Origin: Dakarella massiliensis
GTDB taxonomy: Bacteria > Pseudomonadota > Gammaproteobacteria > Burkholderiales > Burkholderiaceae_F
Assembly: GCF_001182045.1 (NCBI RefSeq)
Contig: NZ_CVTY01000006.1
Location: 521,376-585,375 of the forward strand
Direction: 5' to 3'
Length of the DNA stretch: 64,000 nucleotides
The notes beneath the pieces were generated by a model. It did no database searches and was not told the origin of the DNA. It saw nothing but the letters and a program-made list of their open reading frames with translations. Both the position numbers and the translations under genes were made by a program. Position 1 is the stretch's first letter. Each line of letters begins with the position of its first letter. Below, piece by piece: positions 1 through 7,152 of the stretch.

Positions 1-348
1 CGGAAAGACCAGAAAAAATATTTTGGGCACCCGGCTTTTTTCCAAAGTGAGCGGGAAGCTTTGATTTTTCCTATCTGAGATACAGAATTCGCGGTCACAC
101 TTTTCGTATCTGTGACCACTTTTTTGTCACTTTGGTATACATGAGTGAGGAGAAGTATTACGATCCTCCAATCGTCGGATATTCGTTTTATCTACCGCTA
201 ATGCGGAAATGACACAAATTTAAGCGTGCTATAGTCTCTCCATTCGCTTCAGACTAAGTTCTGAATCAGTTCTTTTAATTGAATATTTTGCAATTACCGA
301 ATCAGCCTGCTTCATCGTTTGGTGAATGTGTAGGTGGGGAGAGACCAA
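1..348. other. Intergenic region before the TetR gene
   Basis: No gene is supported here. An inverted repeat, GGTCACA at 93-99 and TGTGACC at 111-117 with an 11-nt spacer, is a possible operator for the following TetR regulator or for an unseen upstream gene. A 23-codon frame at 141-212 follows GGTATACATG but has no support as a gene. The region is AT-rich compared with the genes. Confidence 0.4.
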
Positions 349-951
349 ATGAGAGTACCGGGTAAGAGAGGACCGCGAAGCGGTCCGGATGGCGCAACAA
401 GGGAGGCGCTGCTCGAAGCAGCGTTTAAGGAATTCACGTATCACGGTTTTGACCGCGCGACGACGCGCCAGATCGCCAAGGCCGCGAACGTTGACCCCGC
501 CATGGTGCATTACCGGTTCGGGTCAAAGGAGGATCTGTGGCTCGCGGTGCTCGAAAATATCAAAACCCAAAGCATTCCGTATATCCGTGAAGCCCGGGAA
601 TTGATCTCGGATCCCGATCCTGAGCGGAGTATCAAGGCTCTGATGCAGGTCATTCTTCGGGTCGGCGTGGAAAAGCCGATGATCTCCATGATGATTTTTA
701 ACGAATCCACGACCCCGAGAGCCGATATCATCCGCCGCACGATCGTGCTCCCGTTCGTGGAATCCGCGGTGCCGGTGGTGCAGCGCGCGATGCGCTCCGG
801 GTGCTTCCCGGAAGGGGATCCGTCACTCGCGCTCTTCATGCTGATTGCCGGAGTCTCCCAGGCGGTGTCGAATTACGGCGGTGACAGCCGCGAGCTGAGA
901 GCGAAAGCCGCGCACCTGCTCGATAACCTGACGACTCGCCGGCCGAAATAG
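349..951 (+). CDS. TetR/AcrR family transcriptional regulator
   Basis: A one-component DNA-binding repressor of about 200 residues, the usual length. The N-terminal helix-turn-helix (about residues 12-60) holds the family pattern ATREALLEAAFKEF, then TTRQIAKAANVDPAMVHYRF and GSKEDL. The C-terminal half is the ligand-binding and dimerisation domain, whose ligand cannot be read from sequence. I chose the ATG at 349 over an upstream GTG at 334 because a GGGGAGA ribosome site sits 7 nt before it. The next gene, in the same direction, is a DAPG/phloretin-hydrolase-like enzyme. In Pseudomonas the TetR-type PhlF controls the phl genes that include phlG, so a similar link is possible but is inference. 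A strong terminator separates the two genes. Confidence 0.88.
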   Translation: MRVPGKRGPRSGPDGATREALLEAAFKEFTYHGFDRATTRQIAKAANVDPAMVHYRFGSKEDLWLAVLENIKTQSIPYIREARELISDPDPERSIKALMQVILRVGVEKPMISMMIFNESTTPRADIIRRTIVLPFVESAVPVVQRAMRSGCFPEGDPSLALFMLIAGVSQAVSNYGGDSRELRAKAAHLLDNLTTRRPK

Positions 952-984
952 CATTCCCCCGTTTCTTCAGCGATCCAACTTCTG

Positions 985-1026
985 ATCTCCAGTCCCCGGT
1001 CTCGGGGGCTGGAGATTTCTTTTATT
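985..1026 (+). terminator. Rho-independent terminator after the TetR gene
   Basis: A GC-rich stem (ATCTCCAG at 985-992 pairing with CTGGAGAT at 1009-1016, with CCCCG/CGGGG inside and a GTCT loop) is followed by TTCTTTTATTTG. It lies 34 bases after the TetR stop. Confidence 0.7.
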
Positions 1027-1149
1027 TGCCGTGTTTCCCGGCATCTTCCTCCTATCGGACTATATTGAAAAGCCGTGAAAGGAAGTTGCGTCCGCAATCT
1101 TGAATTTCTGAGGAGGGCGGACCGGACGACCGCAGAAAGAGGATGACTG

Positions 1150-2052
1150 ATGAATTCTGATCGCAATACGCTCTTCACTTTTTTCACGCCCCAGTACGTG
1201 ACGCAGCACCGTAAGAATGAGGCGGCGCTTGAACACACGCCTTACGCGAAGTATTTCACGGATGACCTGGAGGTTCCGCGCGATATGGTCCAGGCGCTGA
1301 AACTCGCGCCGCTCCCGGAAGCATCGCTTTTCCCTCCGACAAAGGCAGGCCTCAACGCGCTGTTCCAATCCCCGTACGATCTCCCCGTCGCCGGTTTCGG
1401 TCTCATTGGGAATAAAGAGACCGGCCGGATCATCTGCAGCTGGAGCCGGCACTTCTTCCTGGGATCGACCTCCGACATGCTCCGCTGGTGGTTCACGTGG
1501 CACATGGGGCACACGGATCGCTATTCGCTCTGGTCTCCGTACGCCCATATTGGAAACACGGTTCCTCACCTCGATCGGATCGATGATCCGAACCGGACGT
1601 ATGAGGAAAAAATGTATGACCCCGAGAACCCGAACCGGGTGACGGAACTGGTGGGTGACATGGTGCTCGACGCGCTGATCCACTTCACGGATCCGAAGAA
1701 GCTCGGTCTCACGGAAGAGACGATCGAGAAGGGCGGTTACACGTTCAGCGCGAGCGGGTGGTCCGAGAATCTCGCGGCACCGGGGCTCCCCGCCGGCATG
1801 ATGTTCCACCTGGGGCGTGAGGTGTCAGGCGGCCTTGAACTCATTTCCCACTATTGGCTTGGGACGCATCGCGGAATGGCGGAACTCACCGGGATGAAGG
1901 ATGCGGTGGAGAAGGCGCTCAGCCTCGCGAAACCGGTGCCGGACGAGATGCTGCTCCGCGGCGGGTACGACATGTCGGTTCACGACATGATTGAGTTCAC
2001 GCGGCTTTCGCAGATCCTTCCGAACCTCTACGCGGAGTTCCGGAATGTTTAA
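1150..2052 (+). CDS. DAPG/phloretin hydrolase family protein (PhlG-like)
   Basis: A 300-residue protein resembling the zinc-dependent C-C hydrolases that cleave acyl-phloroglucinols: 2,4-diacetylphloroglucinol hydrolase (PhlG) and bacterial phloretin hydrolase. PhlG has nearly the same length. Visible marks are WWFTWHMGHTDRYSLWSPYAH at about residues 117-137 and a C-terminal VHDMIEF (about 277-283), where H and E four residues apart fit the zinc-ligand pair of PhlG. No signal peptide is seen, so it is probably cytoplasmic. It likely breaks down plant polyphenol intermediates such as phloretin, plausible in a gut organism. Start is the ATG at 1150 after AGAGGATGACTG. The exact substrate is not decidable from sequence. 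Confidence 0.72.
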   Translation: MNSDRNTLFTFFTPQYVTQHRKNEAALEHTPYAKYFTDDLEVPRDMVQALKLAPLPEASLFPPTKAGLNALFQSPYDLPVAGFGLIGNKETGRIICSWSRHFFLGSTSDMLRWWFTWHMGHTDRYSLWSPYAHIGNTVPHLDRIDDPNRTYEEKMYDPENPNRVTELVGDMVLDALIHFTDPKKLGLTEETIEKGGYTFSASGWSENLAAPGLPAGMMFHLGREVSGGLELISHYWLGTHRGMAELTGMKDAVEKALSLAKPVPDEMLLRGGYDMSVHDMIEFTRLSQILPNLYAEFRNV

Positions 2053-2085
2053 AGCCGTTTAAGCCAATCCAACAGAAACAAGACA

Positions 2086-2112
2086 GCCGCCAGAGAGTCA
2101 CTCTTTGGCGGC
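2086..2112 (+). terminator. Stem-loop after the hydrolase gene
   Basis: GCCGCCAGAGAG and CTCTTTGGCGGC pair almost perfectly around a TCA loop. A wider pair, TTTAAGCCAA at 2058-2067 and TTGGCTTAAA at 2127-2136, encloses it. Only a short T tract follows, so this may be a terminator or a structured 3' end. Confidence 0.6.
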
Positions 2113-2157
2113 GATGCTTTTACTAGTTGGCTTAAAAGGTTTTGGGTCAAAGGAAAA

Positions 2158-2456
2158 GGAGGTTGATTTCCATCCTTGAGAAAAGCTATTTTTAAATCAG
2201 CCGCCCTAGTCGGTCCGCTGTAACGATCCCATCGAAACACCCCCACGGCGTGTGGGGAAAGGGATGCACGCTTACCCGCCGAAGTCCGTCCTCTGTAATG
2301 ATCCCATTGAAACACCCCCACGGTGTGTGGGGAAAGGGATGAGCGCTTAGCCGCCGAAGTCCGTCCGTTGCAAGCTTCCCATTGAAACACCTCTGCGATG
2401 GCAGAGATATAAGGACATAAGGGATTTTCTCGAAGGAAACTTCGGGAAATCAACCT
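2158..2456. mobile_element. MITE-like element with terminal inverted repeats (candidate)
   Basis: About 300 bp bounded by related inverted ends. On the left AGGTTGATTTCC, then TCCTTGAGAAAA; on the right the reverse complement reads AGGTTGATTTCC, then TCCTTCGAGAAAA, with 4 and 9 bases respectively between the two blocks. No transposase is inside. The interior is a 75-bp tandem repeat. A minus-strand frame (2049-2453) is open throughout because 75 is a multiple of three; it starts at TTG without a good ribosome site and is probably not a gene. No clear target-site duplication was found. Confidence 0.45.
2196..2412. repeat. 75-bp tandem repeat, about 2.7 units, with CRISPR-like hairpin
   Basis: Units begin GAAACACC at 2234, 2309 and 2384, exactly 75 bp apart. 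Each holds a hairpin: CCCCAC/GTGGGG in the first two and CTCTGC/GCAGAG in the third, so the stem is kept while its sequence changes. The first 28 bases of a unit resemble a type I-E CRISPR repeat. The 47-nt stretches between them are near copies of each other, unlike spacers. Flanks shared by units include CCGAAGTCCGTCC and GATCCCAT. Confidence 0.75.
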
Positions 2457-2900
2457 GGAGAAATTCTATCTGAAGAATTGGAAAAATGCTAACTAAAAAA
2501 GTTACTATAACTTTTTAAAAATAGTTTGGTTATGTCGGAAAATCAATCTATAGCCGCATTTTGCAATGACTGTCTCATAACCAGAGTTCATGCACAAGAT
2601 GCGGCGGTTATTCCGGTCTTCAGGGCACAGCCTTTCCTTTTTTGTGGATACACGGATCGCCTTTTCTTACCGTCATAATTCGCGGGGTCCTTCGCCTCAG
2701 CCGTGACCCCGTTCCATCGGTTCGCATCAGAACGTCGCCGTCCTTTTTCCCGTCAGAAAGAAAAAAGCAATAGCGTAACGGCAGTCTGATCTCAGGTTTC
2801 TGAAAAAATCTCTTAGAATTCACCCCTTAAATGATTGATTTAAGCGCGCAGTGACGCGCGTCTCCTCACCATCCCCGTGAGGAACAGAAGAGAGATTTAA
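2457..2900. other. Intergenic stretch with no supported gene
   Basis: An AT-rich hairpin (AAAAAGTTA, CTA loop, TAACTTTTT at 2496-2516) lies early in it. Short frames on the minus strand lack ribosome sites and recognisable sequence. The last 20 bases hold AACAGAAGAGAGATTTAA before the next ATG. Confidence 0.4.
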
Positions 2901-3317
2901 ATGGATATCAAGAAAGACAACGCGATGTATATGCAGATCGCGCAGATCGCGGCCGGCCGCAGCTACGCGAAGCGCCTCCAGGTGGGCTGCGTCATCGTGA
3001 AGAACAACTCCATTATTTCGTTTGGCTGGAACGGCATGCCCACCGGCTATGACAACTGCTGCGAGGAAGAGATCGACGGGAAGCTCGTGACCCGTAAGGA
3101 AGTCCAGCACGCGGAACTGAACGCCATCGCGAAGCTCGCCTACAACGGCTACTCGTCTCACGGCGCGAGCATCTATATCACGCATTCCCCCTGCATCCAC
3201 TGCTCGCTCCTCATTCAGAAGTGCGGCATTATCGCGGTCTATTACCACGAGCTCTATCGGGATGACGCCGGCATTCAGTTCCTGAAGAAGGCTGGTATCC
3301 ACGTGGAGCAGCTCTGA
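2901..3317 (+). CDS. dCMP deaminase family protein
   Basis: A 138-residue zinc-dependent deaminase of the deoxycytidylate/ComEB type that converts dCMP to dUMP for thymidylate synthesis. The zinc motifs are present: HAELNAI at about residues 71-77 (H as ligand, E as proton shuttle) and SPCIHC at about 97-102 for the two cysteines. A further Cys pair (DNCC, about 52-55) matches the region that binds extra zinc in this family. No signal peptide. The stop lies 5 bases before the next gene's ATG, so it is probably co-transcribed with the flavodoxin-like gene. Length and motifs are typical, and no lesion is visible. Confidence 0.88.
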   Translation: MDIKKDNAMYMQIAQIAAGRSYAKRLQVGCVIVKNNSIISFGWNGMPTGYDNCCEEEIDGKLVTRKEVQHAELNAIAKLAYNGYSSHGASIYITHSPCIHCSLLIQKCGIIAVYYHELYRDDAGIQFLKKAGIHVEQL

Positions 3318-3322
3318 GCGTG

Positions 3323-3838
3323 ATGAGCGCTATGGACGTTAAACCGCGCCGGGTGCTCGTCACCTATGAGTCCGTCACGGGAAACACCAAGCGGGTCGCG
3401 GAAGCGATCGCGGCGGTGATACCGGGTTCCGTTCTGCTCCCGATCACAGACGCTCCGGCCCCTGAGGGGTTCGACCGGGTGTTTGTAGGCTTCTGGTGCG
3501 ACAAGGGGCACGCGAGTGACGGTGCGGACACGTATCTGAAATCTCACCCCGGTTACCCCTTCATCCTTTTCGGGACCCTTGGCGGTGTGCCCGGGGTCGG
3601 GTACTCGGTCACGTATGAGAATCGGGTGAGGGAAGAGCTCACGGCCGCGAATGTTCCCTTCCGGGATTTCAGGCTTTGGCAGGGGAAAATCGATCCCGCG
3701 CTCGTCGAAAAGTCAAAAGCGCGTTTCCCGATGACGCCTGAGAGGCGCGCGCGGATCGCGGCCGCCGCGACTCATCCGGACGAAGCGGACCTGAATGACG
3801 CCCAGGCATGGGCTCTCGGGCAGTTAACCAGAAGTTAA
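3323..3838 (+). CDS. Flavodoxin family protein
   Basis: A roughly 171-residue flavodoxin-fold protein. The FMN phosphate loop TYESVTGNTKRVAEAI is near the N terminus (about residues 13-28), and GFWCDKGHASDGADTYL and FGTLGGVPG correspond to the 60s and 90s FMN loops. This is the Flavodoxin_3 style of domain seen in gut anaerobes. It is probably a cytoplasmic one- or two-electron carrier. The start is uncertain: GTG 3320, ATG 3323 and ATG 3332 are in frame, and 3323 is taken because it follows closely on the deaminase stop. The partner reductase is unknown. Confidence 0.82.
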   Translation: MSAMDVKPRRVLVTYESVTGNTKRVAEAIAAVIPGSVLLPITDAPAPEGFDRVFVGFWCDKGHASDGADTYLKSHPGYPFILFGTLGGVPGVGYSVTYENRVREELTAANVPFRDFRLWQGKIDPALVEKSKARFPMTPERRARIAAAATHPDEADLNDAQAWALGQLTRS

Positions 3839-3899
3839 CCGAAATGAAACTGACCCCGGTTTGGATGTTTTTTAAAAACACATAAATCATCGATAGTTA

Positions 3900-4049
3900 G
3901 CTTTAGATCAGTTAACTCTCAGTACATTCCAGTAAACCGATAGCTCAATTCCTATTGATCGGCTTTAGTGGTTATGCCACAGACTTAATCTGTGGCTAGA
4001 TGGTAATTTCCTTTACACCGCGGCTGCTCCCTGCATCCGCGGTCTTTTT
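3900..4049 (+). ncRNA. Candidate structured small RNA ending in a terminator
   Basis: Between the flavodoxin and the next gene lie three hairpins in a row: CCGAT/ATCGG around 3937-3962, CCACAGA/TCTGTGG around 3977-3995, and a terminator with ACCGCGG at 4017-4023 pairing with CCGCGGT at 4037-4043 followed by TTTTT at 4045. A terminator 180 bases past the flavodoxin stop, preceded by ordered stems, suggests a separate small transcript. No known RNA family was recognised. It could simply be the 3' end of the upstream transcript. Confidence 0.4.
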
Positions 4050-4149
4050 ATGGGCTTTTCGTATACGGGAAAGTCCATCTCATCAATTCGGTTTCGTTCA
4101 GCTAGACTCATAAGAATCACACTCATTCAGGTTTCTTGGAGGCTTTGAG

Positions 4150-4608
4150 ATGACGAAACGCGTTTTGACTGCGGCCGCGGTTCTGGCTCTTTCACTTGGA
4201 ATGACCACTGCCGCCTTCGCGGCGGACTCAACTGAAGGCAATTCCACCTCGATCGCGAACGAAACGGCTTCCGCACCGGCGAAGTCCACGTCGATCGGTC
4301 AGGACATCAAGGAAGGGGCGACGGACGTCGGCCATATGGCAAAAGACGCCGCGACGGAAACCGGTCACTTCTTCCGTGACGCGGCGAAGGACACCGGACA
4401 CTTCTTCCGCGACGCCGCGAAGGGCACTGGTCACGCCGTGAAGAAGGGCGCTGAGAAGGTCGGAGGCGCGGCCTCTACCGTCGGTCACGGAATCGCGAAG
4501 GGCGCGAAGACCACCGGTCACGCGATCAAGAACGGCGCGACCGCAGTGAAGAATACGTTCTCTGACTCGTACTCCTCCGCTCCGGCTTCCAAAGCCGCCG
4601 GAAAGTAA
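4150..4608 (+). CDS. Exported 11-residue-repeat (LEA/apolipoprotein-like) protein
   Basis: A 152-residue protein with a Sec signal peptide (cleavage likely after AAFA, residue 25). The mature part is a run of amphipathic 11-mers starting GH: GHMAKDAATET, GHFFRDAAKDT, GHFFRDAAKGT, GHAVKKGAEKV, then a shortened unit and two more. This periodicity is that of group 3 LEA and apolipoprotein helices, which are disordered in solution and fold on membranes or on drying. Lysine and alanine dominate. A periplasmic stress or envelope-protecting role is inference. Start is supported by TTGGAGGCTTTGAG before the ATG. It is followed 35 bp later by a rhodanese. Confidence 0.7.
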   Translation: MTKRVLTAAAVLALSLGMTTAAFAADSTEGNSTSIANETASAPAKSTSIGQDIKEGATDVGHMAKDAATETGHFFRDAAKDTGHFFRDAAKGTGHAVKKGAEKVGGAASTVGHGIAKGAKTTGHAIKNGATAVKNTFSDSYSSAPASKAAGK

Positions 4609-4643
4609 CCCATAACACCCAGCAACACAAAGGAAATACCCAC

Positions 4644-4988
4644 ATGCAGAAGGATCTCGGCGGACTGCCGCCCGAACAGGCTCTGGACTATATGGAGAAG
4701 ACCCCGGATCTCGTGATCGTGAATGTCGCGGGACGCGGTTTCTGGGATCGGAACCACTTTGACGGCGCGGTGAACATTCCGACGGAAGATATTGGGGATG
4801 ACGCGTCGATTGAGAAGATCAAAGAGCTTCCGGCGGGCCGCCCCGTCATCATGCACTGCCGCCGCGGTCACATGGTGGTGGACTGGTACCAGAAACTGAA
4901 GGCGCTGCGTCCTGATATTCCTGAAGTGAGCTATATCGCAGGTGTCCCGCCGTTTGACGCCTATAACGACTGGGCGCGCAATAAGTAA
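4644..4988 (+). CDS. Single-domain rhodanese-like sulfurtransferase
   Basis: A 114-residue rhodanese domain. The active-site loop is HCRRGHMV at about residues 72-79, with Cys73 as the presumed persulfide carrier. The family's substrate-entry motif appears as GAVNIPTED (about 41-49). No export signal, so probably cytoplasmic. It is preceded by AAAGGAAATACCCAC, a good ribosome site. Single-domain rhodaneses move sulfane sulfur in thiosulfate or persulfide handling; the acceptor is unknown. Confidence 0.82.
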   Translation: MQKDLGGLPPEQALDYMEKTPDLVIVNVAGRGFWDRNHFDGAVNIPTEDIGDDASIEKIKELPAGRPVIMHCRRGHMVVDWYQKLKALRPDIPEVSYIAGVPPFDAYNDWARNK

Positions 4989-5015
4989 TCTGTCTTGCTT
5001 CGCTCGAGACAGCCA

Positions 5016-5057
5016 AAAAGGCTGACCGGCTTTTTGCCGTGTCAGCCTTTTGTTTTG
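5016..5057 (+). terminator. Rho-independent terminator
   Basis: AAAAGGCTGAC at 5016-5026 pairs with GTCAGCCTTTT at 5041-5051, followed by TGTTTTG. It ends the rhodanese transcript and separates it from the convergent flavoprotein gene. Confidence 0.8.
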
Positions 5058-5093
5058 CCTGATGTAAGGGAAAAGGGGAGAACCCGCCCCAGG

Positions 5094-6508
5094 TTACAAG
5101 GCTTTTGCCGCGCTTTCTCCCGCGATCCGCCCAAACACCACGCAGTCGGGGAGCGAGCAGCCGCCAAGACGCCCCGCGCCGTGGATCCCGCCGGTTACCT
5201 CGCCCGCTGCGTAGAGCCCGGGGATCGGGCTGCCGTCTGTTTTGATCACACGGGATCGGGTGTCGATCTTGAGACCGCCGTTGCAGAAATGAACAAACGG
5301 CCGCTCAAGCCCGTAATAAAACGGCGGCTTCTTGATTTCCTGCGTGAAGAGCGTTCGCCCAAACTCCGGGTCCGGTGCGCCCGGGCGTAGCTGTTATAGC
5401 GGTCCATCGTCTGCGGGAATTCTTTCGGATTCACCCGCATACCCACAGCGACGTCTTCCAGCGTGTCCGCGGTTTTTACGATCCCGCGTAAGAGTTTCAC
5501 GCTCCGGCTCGCGCCTTTCGCGGAGGCGGCGTCGGTCACCACCCAGAAGCGGTGATTCGGGAGTTTCCACACCGCCTGAGAAATGGTTTCCATCGGAGCC
5601 TGCTCGTTCACGAACCGGTGCCCCTGTTCATCGAGATACACATCCGCCCCGACGTAGTTCGTGAGGCGGCCGCCGGAAAACGGAATCGTGAGGATCTTAT
5701 CCATGTCGAGGAGCTCCGCCCCGAGCGCTTCGCCAAAGAGAATTCCGTCCCCTGTCGCGGTGTCGAGCCCATCCCCATAGGGATTCGCGGTCGAGGTGAT
5801 TTCGCGGGTCAATCTCGGGTCGTACTTGGACCGTAGTTCCACGTTTGCCGTATAGCCGCCTGTCGCGAGAATCACGGTTTTCGCGTGAACGATAAATTTC
5901 TTTTTGAGCCGCGATCCTGAAACCACGTACCCGGCGTCCGTCGGCGTTACCCGGGTGACTTCGGCTCCGAAATAAAGCGGTATCCGCATTTCGCGGAGCT
6001 TCCGGTTCACGGCGAAGATGTAGTCGTAGCCCCCGTTCACGATACTCGTGAGGTAGCTTCGGGGGACGAGGCCGCCGAGCGCTTCATACGGATCCGGGAG
6101 CCAGGTGACGCCGAGGCTTGTCATCCAGTCGTAGGCCGCGCCGGAATTCTCGGCGAGAATCCGGATCAACTCCGGGTTCCCGAGCCCTTTTCCGGTTTTT
6201 TCCATATCGGCGATCATGGAGTCGACTGCCGCGCGGTACTCCGCGTCGTGCCCCGGCATATGGCGCACCGCGCTGAAGTATCCGGTCGAAATCGTCGAGT
6301 GGCCTTCAAGGAGCGATTCTTTCTCGAGCACGCAAACGTTGGCTGCCCCCGCGGTTTTCGCCGCGATCGCGGCGGTAAGCCCCGCGAGTCCCGCTCCGAT
6401 CACGCAGACATCCGACTCCCACTCGTCAGCTGGTTCCGCGGTCGACGAAAGCGCCGGTCCCGCGAACGGGATCACGGAGAGGAGCCCGAGAAGATTCCGG
6501 CGTTTCAT
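5094..6508 (-). pseudogene. FAD-dependent respiratory reductase, frameshifted (module 1, flavoprotein A)
   Basis: A flavoprotein of the fumarate reductase/flavocytochrome c family. The N terminus MKRRNLLGLL is a Tat-type signal, and the FAD-binding motif GAGLAG is at residues 38-43. The residue aligned with the catalytic Arg of flavocytochrome c3 (E+4 in GHRFVNEQAPM) is Met306, so fumarate is not the likely substrate. The frame is lost at about 5380-5382: a GGG run on the minus strand lacks one G. Adding it restores APDPEFGRTLF and the C-terminal GLYAAGEVTGGIHG and LGGCSLPDCVVFGRIAG up to the TAA at 5094. Its start overlaps the regulator stop (ATGA at 6505-6508), placing it last in a kinase-regulator-reductase operon. 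A sequencing error is possible. Confidence 0.85.
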
Positions 6509-7152
6509 AGGGCGGCCTCGCTCCCCGGGTCATCGCCGGTTTCATAATCCAGAATCGTGAAAATCCGGACGAGTTCGGCGCTCGATCGGGCGTCAAGTTT
6601 GATCAAAGCGTTCTGCCGGTGCATTTTGACGGTCGTCTCTTCGATCCCGAGTTCCCGCGCGATTTCCTTGTTTCTCAGACCTCTGGCAATGCAGCGGGCG
6701 ACATCGTTTTCGCGCGGTGAGAGTTTCCCGACCAGGCTTTTCAATCGGTTCACCTCATGCTCCCGGACGTCGAGTTCGACAGAGGCCGTCACCGCCGCCG
6801 CGACACGTTCCAGCATTTTGTGGGGCTCCGCCGGCTTCTGGATAAAGTCCGCCGCGCCGTGCCGCATCGCGTGCACCGCGGCGTCCACTTCGCCGTGAGC
6901 GGTAAGGAAGATGATCGAGAGGTGGGTGACACCCCGGTTCTCGAGCTCCTCCTGGACTTCGAGCTCGGTCATTCCCGGCATCCGCATATCAAGCACGACG
7001 CAGCCCGGGCGTTTCAGTTCATCATGCTTCAGAAACTCAACGCCGCTCGCATACGTAATCACTTCCCACCCGAGCGTCTCGAGCAGCATCTTCTGCGACG
7101 CGAGAAGTTCAGGATCATCGTCCACGATTCGGATAAGAGGAGTTTCACTCAT
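6505..7152 (-). CDS. LuxR/FixJ-type response regulator (module 1)
   Basis: A receiver domain (about 1-120) with acidic pocket DDD at 11-13, phosphoacceptor Asp55 in VVLDMRMPG and conserved Lys in FIQKPAEP, joined to a LuxR-type helix-turn-helix (LSPRENDVARCIARGLRNKEIARELG). The architecture matches TtrR/FixJ-like regulators that act with PhnD-domain kinases. The ATG at 7152 was chosen over 7161. It lies inside the kinase gene's end, and the stop overlaps the reductase start by four bases, so translation is coupled. It should respond to the kinase encoded just upstream and control module 1, probably also the divergent cytochrome/flavoprotein operon. Confidence 0.88.
   Translation of the reverse strand: MSETPLIRIVDDDPELLASQKMLLETLGWEVITYASGVEFLKHDELKRPGCVVLDMRMPGMTELEVQEELENRGVTHLSIIFLTAHGEVDAAVHAMRHGAADFIQKPAEPHKMLERVAAAVTASVELDVREHEVNRLKSLVGKLSPRENDVARCIARGLRNKEIARELGIEETTVKMHRQNALIKLDARSSAELVRIFTILDYETGDDPGSEAAL

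Noticed and set aside
141..212. 23-residue peptide gene upstream of the TetR gene
   Set aside because: Too short, no upstream ribosome site of note, and no sign of coding constraint.
2196..2412. CRISPR array
   Set aside because: The 28-mers look like type I-E repeats, but the sequences between them are copies of each other, the period is 75, and no cas gene is near.
2049..2453. Minus-strand protein with 25-residue repeats
   Set aside because: It is the translation of the 75-bp DNA repeat; TTG start, no ribosome site, and typical of false frames over CRISPR-like repeats.
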